64,000 nt of DNA from Bradyrhizobium manausense (GTDB lineage Bacteria; Pseudomonadota; Alphaproteobacteria; Rhizobiales; Xanthobacteraceae), in assembly GCF_018129685.1 (NCBI RefSeq), contig NZ_JAFCLG010000010.1:62001-126000 (forward strand), in the 5' to 3' direction. A program made the translations under genes and the position numbers. This document shows, piece by piece, positions 59,509 to 64,000 of this stretch. Numbering within the stretch: the stretch's first letter is position 1; each line of letters begins with the position of its first letter. A model generated the notes under the pieces. The model ran no database searches, was not told the origin of the DNA, and worked only from the letters and a program-made list of their open reading frames with translations.

Positions 59509-62277
59509 CTACTCCGCCGCGTCCCGCATCTCCGCGCGTTCGGCGCGCGCTGCGCAGAACTTGAACTCCGGGATCTTGCCGAACGGGTCGAGCGCCGGGT
59601 TGGTCAATAGGTTCGCCGCCGCTTCGGCGTAGCAGAACGGCATGAACACCATGTTCTCCGGCACGTCGCGATCCGACCGCACCTTGACCTCGACGGCGCC
59701 GCGGCGCGTCTCGAGCCGGATAAAATCGCCGGGCACAAGCTTCTTCCGGTGCATGTCCTTTGGCGACATGAAGGCGACCGCCTCGGGCTCGATCTGGTCG
59801 AGTACCTGGGCACGGCGGGTCATCGAACCGGTGTGCCAGTGTTCGAGCACGCGGCCGGTCGAGAGCACCATCGGATATTCGTCGTCGGGCAGCTCATCCG
59901 GCGGAATCACCTTGGCCGGCACGATCTTGCCGCGGCCGCTCGCGGTCGGGAAGCCCGTGGTGAAGATGATCTCGTTGCCGGGCAGGTGCGGATCGTCGGC
60001 CGGATAGGTGACGGCGCCTTCGCGCAGCAGGCGCTCCCAGCTGATGTTCTTGAGCGACGGCATCAGCTCCGCCATCTCGGTGTAGACCTCGCCCGGACCG
60101 GCATAATTCCACGGCAGGCCCATGCGCTTGCCGATCTCCTGGATGATCCAGAGATCCTGCCGCGCATCGCCGGGCGGCTTGATCACCTGGCGTGCAAGTT
60201 GCACGCGGCGATCGGTGTTGGTGAAGGAGCCCTCCTTCTCGGCAAAGGCCGAGGCCGGCAGGATGACGTCGGCGTGGAAGGCGGTCTCGGTGACGAAGAG
60301 ATCCTGCACCACGAGGTGGTCGAGCATCGCCAGCGCCTGGCGCGCGTGCTGCAGATCAGGATCGGACATCGCGGGGTTCTCGCCCTCGATATACATGCCC
60401 GTGATCTCGCCGGCATGGATCGCGTTCATGATCTCGACCACGGTCAGGCCGCGGACGGGATCGAGGTCCTGGTCCCACAGTTTTTCGAAAGCCCCGCGCA
60501 GATCGTCACGGCCGACCGGCTGATAGTCCGGCAGGAACATCGGGATCAGACCGGCGTCGGACGCGCCCTGCACGTTGTTCTGGCCGCGCAGCGGATGCAG
60601 GCCCGTGCCGGGACGTCCGACCTGGCCGGTGATCAGCGCAAGCGCAATCAGGCAGCGCGCATTGTCGGTGCCGTGGACGTGCTGGCTGATGCCCATGCCC
60701 CAGAAGATGATCGACGATTTTGCGCGCGCATAGGTGCGCGCGACCTCGCGCAGCGTCTGCGCCGGGATGCCGCAGATCGCCTCCATCTTCTCCGGCGTGA
60801 ATTCCTTGATCTTCTCCTTGAGGTCCTCGAACCCTTCGGTGTAGCCGGCGATGTATTGATCGTCGGTCAGGCCTTCGGTGATGATCGTGTTGATCATCGC
60901 GTTCAGCATGGCCACATCGGAGCCCGGCTTGAACTGCAGATGCTTGCTTGCGTGACGCGACAGCGTCTGCCGGCGCGGGTCCATCACGAACAGCTTGGCG
61001 CCGTTCTGCTTCACCGCATTCTTGATGAAGGTCGCCGCAACCGGATGGTTCACGGTCGGGTTGGCGCCGATCACCCAGATCACTTCCGCGTCCATCGCGG
61101 CCGAGAACGGCGCCGACACCGCGCCCGAGCTCAGGCCCTCGAACAGCGCAGCGACCGACGATGCGTGACACAGCCGTGTGCAATGATCGACATTGTTCGA
61201 GCCGAATCCGGTGCGCACCAGCTTCTGGAACAGATAGGCTTCCTCGTTCGAGCCCTTGGCCGAACCGAAGCCGGCCAGCGCCTTCACGCCCTTCTCGTCG
61301 CGGATCTTGACGAGGCCCTTGGCGGCGATGTCGAGCGCTTCGTCCCAGCTCGCCTCGCGGAAATGCGTGAAGGGATTGGCGGGATCGACCTGGTCGTTGG
61401 CATCCTTCTTCGCATTCGGCAACCGCACCAGCGGCTTGGTCAGGCGATGCGGATGGTGGATATAGTCGAAGCCGAACCGACCCTTCACACAAAGACGATT
61501 GTGATTGGCCGGGCCGTCGCGCCCTTCCGCATAAATCACCTTCTCGTCCTTGACCTCATAGGTGACCTGGCAGCCGACGCCGCAGAACGGGCAGAGCGAA
61601 TCGACCTTGCGGTCGGCATAGGTGACGCGCGTTTGCTTGTCGTCCAGCATCACGGCCGGCATCAGCGCGCCGGTCGGGCAGGCCTGCACGCATTCACCGC
61701 AGGCGACGCAGGTGGATTCGCCCATGGGATCGTCGAAGTCGAACACGATCTTCGAGCCGTGATTGCGATAGGCCATGCCGATGACGTCGTTGACCTGGAC
61801 CTCGCGGCAGGCGCGCACGCACAGGCCACACTGGATGCAGGCATCGAGATTGACGCGCATCGCCGGATGGCTGGCGTCGGTCTCCCAGCGCTCGGCGGCG
61901 GGAAAGCGACTCTCCGTCACGCCAATGGTCTCGGCCCAATGCCAGAACTTCGACTCCGGATCGTGGCTGGTCTGCCGCGCCGGCTGGTCGGCGACGAGCA
62001 GCTCCATCACCATCCTCTGCGCCGACACCGCGCGCGCGCTCTCGGTCTTGACCTTCATGCCGACCGACGGCGTGCGCTTGCAGGACGCGGCGAGAACCCT
62101 CTCGCCCTCGATCTCGACCATGCAGGCGCGGCAATTGCCGTCGGGGCGATAATCGGGCGCGGGCGAATAGCAAAGATGCGGGATCTCGCGGCCCTGGCGC
62201 TTGGCGACCTGCCAGATCGTCTCGCCGGGCTTGGCCTCGACCTGCTTGCCGTCGAGCTCGAACGTAATCTTGGTCAT
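59509..62277 (-). CDS. fdsA: Formate dehydrogenase alpha subunit, NAD-linked soluble type
   Basis: This 922-residue molybdopterin enzyme oxidises formate to CO2. The N-terminal part resembles NuoG: a 2Fe-2S set (HLCYSPAPD, GNCRACM), then CIQCGLCVRACREV and CVACGECVQACPTGA. The Mo domain begins at CPFCGVGC with the active-site Cys in VDHCTRLCHASSV. It ends in the GDFIRLETRRG beta-domain. The start overlaps the stop of the GB subunit by 4 bases. No fdhD or fdsD follows within the window. Confidence 0.94.
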   Translation of the reverse strand: MTKITFELDGKQVEAKPGETIWQVAKRQGREIPHLCYSPAPDYRPDGNCRACMVEIEGERVLAASCKRTPSVGMKVKTESARAVSAQRMVMELLVADQPARQTSHDPESKFWHWAETIGVTESRFPAAERWETDASHPAMRVNLDACIQCGLCVRACREVQVNDVIGMAYRNHGSKIVFDFDDPMGESTCVACGECVQACPTGALMPAVMLDDKQTRVTYADRKVDSLCPFCGVGCQVTYEVKDEKVIYAEGRDGPANHNRLCVKGRFGFDYIHHPHRLTKPLVRLPNAKKDANDQVDPANPFTHFREASWDEALDIAAKGLVKIRDEKGVKALAGFGSAKGSNEEAYLFQKLVRTGFGSNNVDHCTRLCHASSVAALFEGLSSGAVSAPFSAAMDAEVIWVIGANPTVNHPVAATFIKNAVKQNGAKLFVMDPRRQTLSRHASKHLQFKPGSDVAMLNAMINTIITEGLTDDQYIAGYTEGFEDLKEKIKEFTPEKMEAICGIPAQTLREVARTYARAKSSIIFWGMGISQHVHGTDNARCLIALALITGQVGRPGTGLHPLRGQNNVQGASDAGLIPMFLPDYQPVGRDDLRGAFEKLWDQDLDPVRGLTVVEIMNAIHAGEITGMYIEGENPAMSDPDLQHARQALAMLDHLVVQDLFVTETAFHADVILPASAFAEKEGSFTNTDRRVQLARQVIKPPGDARQDLWIIQEIGKRMGLPWNYAGPGEVYTEMAELMPSLKNISWERLLREGAVTYPADDPHLPGNEIIFTTGFPTASGRGKIVPAKVIPPDELPDDEYPMVLSTGRVLEHWHTGSMTRRAQVLDQIEPEAVAFMSPKDMHRKKLVPGDFIRLETRRGAVEVKVRSDRDVPENMVFMPFCYAEAAANLLTNPALDPFGKIPEFKFCAARAERAEMRDAAE

Positions 62278-63983
62278 TCGGCCGCTTCCTTGAACTCGTC
62301 AGGGAAATATTTGATCACGGTAGCAAGCGGATTCGATGCCGCCTGTCCGAGCCCGCAGATCGAGGCATCGCGCATCGCCTGGCTCAATTCTTCCAGTAAC
62401 GCGCGGTTCCAGACCGGCTTCTGCATCAGCTGCGCCGCCTTCTGGGTTCCAACACGGCACGGCGTGCACTGGCCGCAGCTCTCGTCCTCGAAAAACTTCA
62501 TCAGGTTCAACGCGGCCGCGCGCACGCTGTCCTGCTGCGACAGGATCACGATCGCGGCCGATCCAATGAAGCAGCCGTATTTCTCCAGCGTGCCGAAATC
62601 GAGCGGGATGTCGTCCATCGTTGCAGGCAGAATGCCGCCGGACGCGCCGCCCGGGAGATAGGCGTAGAACTGATGGCCATCGGCCATGCCGCCGCAATAT
62701 TCATCGATCAGCTCGCGCACGGTGATTCCGGCGGGCGCGAGCTTCATGCCGGGGTTCTTGACGCGACCCGAGACCGAGAAGCTGCGCAGGCCGTGACGCT
62801 CGTGGCGGCCATTGCCCTTCCACCAGTCGGCGCCCTTCTCGACGATGTCGCGCACCCACCACAGCGTCTCGATGTTGTTGATCAGCGTCGGCAGGCCGAA
62901 CAGGCCGACCTGGAACGGATAAGGCGGTTTGTGGCGGGGCAGGCCGCGCTTGCCCTCGATGCTTTCGAGCAGCGAGGACTCTTCGCCGCAAATGTAAGCG
63001 CCGGCGCCGCGGCGCATGTGCAGCGTCGGTCCGCCTGCCGGGAGCCTGGCGATCTCGCGCTCCAAGATCTCGCGGGAGGCGGGGTATTCGTCACGCAGAT
63101 AGATGTAGACGTCGGAGGCCTGCACCACATGCGCGCCGATCAGCATGCCCTCGATGAAGCGATGCGGATCGGTCTCGAGATAATAGCGATCCTTGAACGT
63201 GCCGGGCTCGCCCTCGTCGCCGTTGATCGCCATCAGCCGCGGACCGGGCTCGCCGAGCACGGCGCGCCATTTGCGTCCCGTCGGGAAGCCGGCGCCGCCG
63301 AGGCCGCGCAGCGCGGCGTCGTCGAGGCCCTTCAGCAAATCGTCCGTCGACATCTCGCCGGAGCGCACGCGACCCAGCAGCTTATAGCCACCGCCCGCGA
63401 CATAGGCGTCGTAGTCGATGTACTTTGGCAGATGCGCGTGCGTGTCGCCGGCTTTCGCGGCCGCCATGACATTGGCGACGGTCGCATGATCGACGAAGTT
63501 ATGACCGACTTCCGCGGCAGGCGCCGTGTCGCAGCGGCCGACGCAGGGCGCGCGCACGACGCGAATGCCGGGGCCCGACGCGCCCTGCAGATCCTGAAGC
63601 AGCTTTTCACCGCCGAGCATCGCGCAGGTCAGCGAATCGCAGACCCTGATCGTCAGCGGCGCGACGTCGGGCTCGCCTTCCTTCACCACGTCGAAATGGG
63701 CGTAGAAGGTCGCGGTCTCGAACACTTCGGCGAAGGCGAGCTTCATCTCGTCGGCGAGCGCGGCGAGATGCGCGGCCGAGATCTGATGGTATTTGTCCTG
63801 GATCAGATGCAGATATTCGATCAGCAGATCGCGCCGCCGCGGCCTGTCGCCGAGCAATTGCTCGATCTCGTGCGCGGCTGTCGGATCGACCTGTCGCCCC
63901 TTGGGCGTGGCCTTGGCGCGCCGGCGCCCCTCGCCCGGATGCTCGAATTCCCTGACCTTGTGAACGTCGTCGTTGCTGCTCAT
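62274..63983 (-). CDS. fdsB: Formate dehydrogenase diaphorase subunit, fused FdsG-FdsB
   Basis: This 569-residue fusion of NuoE-like and NuoF-like parts passes electrons from formate dehydrogenase to NAD. Residues about 60-190 are the FdsG thioredoxin-like unit with 2Fe-2S cysteines (VCDSLTCAM, APCVGRCDTAP). Residues about 215-560 are the NuoF-like unit: FMN loop RGLGGAGFPTGRKW, NAD loop NGDEGEPGTFKDRY, and the 4Fe-4S motif ESCGQCTPCRVGT. In Cupriavidus-type enzymes the two parts are separate genes. It is the first gene of the operon visible here; the window ends 17 bases upstream. Confidence 0.93.
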   Translation of the reverse strand: MSSNDDVHKVREFEHPGEGRRRAKATPKGRQVDPTAAHEIEQLLGDRPRRRDLLIEYLHLIQDKYHQISAAHLAALADEMKLAFAEVFETATFYAHFDVVKEGEPDVAPLTIRVCDSLTCAMLGGEKLLQDLQGASGPGIRVVRAPCVGRCDTAPAAEVGHNFVDHATVANVMAAAKAGDTHAHLPKYIDYDAYVAGGGYKLLGRVRSGEMSTDDLLKGLDDAALRGLGGAGFPTGRKWRAVLGEPGPRLMAINGDEGEPGTFKDRYYLETDPHRFIEGMLIGAHVVQASDVYIYLRDEYPASREILEREIARLPAGGPTLHMRRGAGAYICGEESSLLESIEGKRGLPRHKPPYPFQVGLFGLPTLINNIETLWWVRDIVEKGADWWKGNGRHERHGLRSFSVSGRVKNPGMKLAPAGITVRELIDEYCGGMADGHQFYAYLPGGASGGILPATMDDIPLDFGTLEKYGCFIGSAAIVILSQQDSVRAAALNLMKFFEDESCGQCTPCRVGTQKAAQLMQKPVWNRALLEELSQAMRDASICGLGQAASNPLATVIKYFPDEFKEAAE

Positions 63984-64000
63984 GGAAACGTCGCGTTCTC

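Noticed and set aside
59749..62661. Plus-strand open frame of 970 codons opposite fdsA
   Set aside because: It is a shadow of fdsA and the end of fdsGB in high-GC DNA. The composition is unlike a protein and it has no ribosome site; the minus-strand reading shows complete conserved motifs.
1..64000. CRISPR arrays, tRNA or rRNA genes
   Set aside because: No regularly spaced direct repeats, no cloverleaf pattern and no conserved rRNA sequence was seen by reading; no scan tool could be run.

Overview
The window is GC-rich, densely coded chromosomal DNA of an alphaproteobacterium, most likely a Bradyrhizobium or a close relative in the Nitrobacteraceae. The evidence is the gene content: a CheA/W/Y/R/B cluster with twin MCPs, a pobA/pobR and pcaHG aromatic pathway, a fused LplT-Aas protein, an FdsGB fusion with FdsA, and an H-NS/HvrA-type protein. 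Intergenic palindromic repeats of the kind common in that group also occur. No rRNA, tRNA, CRISPR array or intact insertion sequence was seen. The assignment rests on recognition, not on a database search.

Layout. 1-7.5 kb: a partial amidohydrolase, a CinA-type amidase, a TPR protein with a poly-Gly tract, AMP nucleosidase, and a type I secretion ABC/HlyD pair whose 5' end looks damaged. 7.5-9 kb: an AT-richer patch with an H-NS-family gene and about 900 bases without a supported gene. 9-14.7 kb: small accessory genes (Nudix, EAL phosphodiesterase, two tiny related membrane proteins, VanZ-like, CHRD, GrlR-like). 14.8-26 kb: a ten-gene chemotaxis operon on the minus strand (STAS, cheY, cheA, cheW, mcp, cheW, mcp, cheR, cheB, degenerate MCP-like), with a divergent HD-GYP response regulator. 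27.5-30.4 kb: a FecR-like protein plus a CHASE2 adenylate cyclase behind a CRP-like palindrome. 30.6-35.4 kb: a three-gene minus-strand operon encoding two single-pass membrane proteins and a membrane-anchored protein that joins two CbbX-like AAA+ ATPases to a trypsin-like protease. 35.9-43.5 kb: aromatic catabolism, comprising pobA/pobR, a MarR/VOC/FAD hydroxylase/DUF2783 cluster with a perfect FixK/FNR-type box, and pcaHG with a LysR regulator. 43.6-49.6 kb: pncB, a TetR with duplicated operators, and the LplT-PlsC-acyl-ACP synthetase fusion. 49.9-54.2 kb: tcuAB, a GntR regulator and a solute-binding protein. 54.4-58.7 kb: a 99-bp MITE-like element, a MocR-MOSC-rubredoxin fusion, and a divergent urea/amide-type binding protein. 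58.9-64 kb: ybaK and soluble NAD-linked formate dehydrogenase.

The strongest candidates for undescribed biology are two. The first is the AAA-AAA-protease operon at 30.6-35.4 kb, where an ATP-driven module and a serine protease are apparently both placed on the cytoplasmic side of the membrane next to partners that reach into the periplasm. The second is the 859-residue MocR-MOSC-rubredoxin fusion. There the PLP-binding lysine is replaced by arginine, so a DNA-binding, aminotransferase-like sensor seems to have been wired to sulfur and iron redox domains; repeated CTGGACC sites lie upstream.
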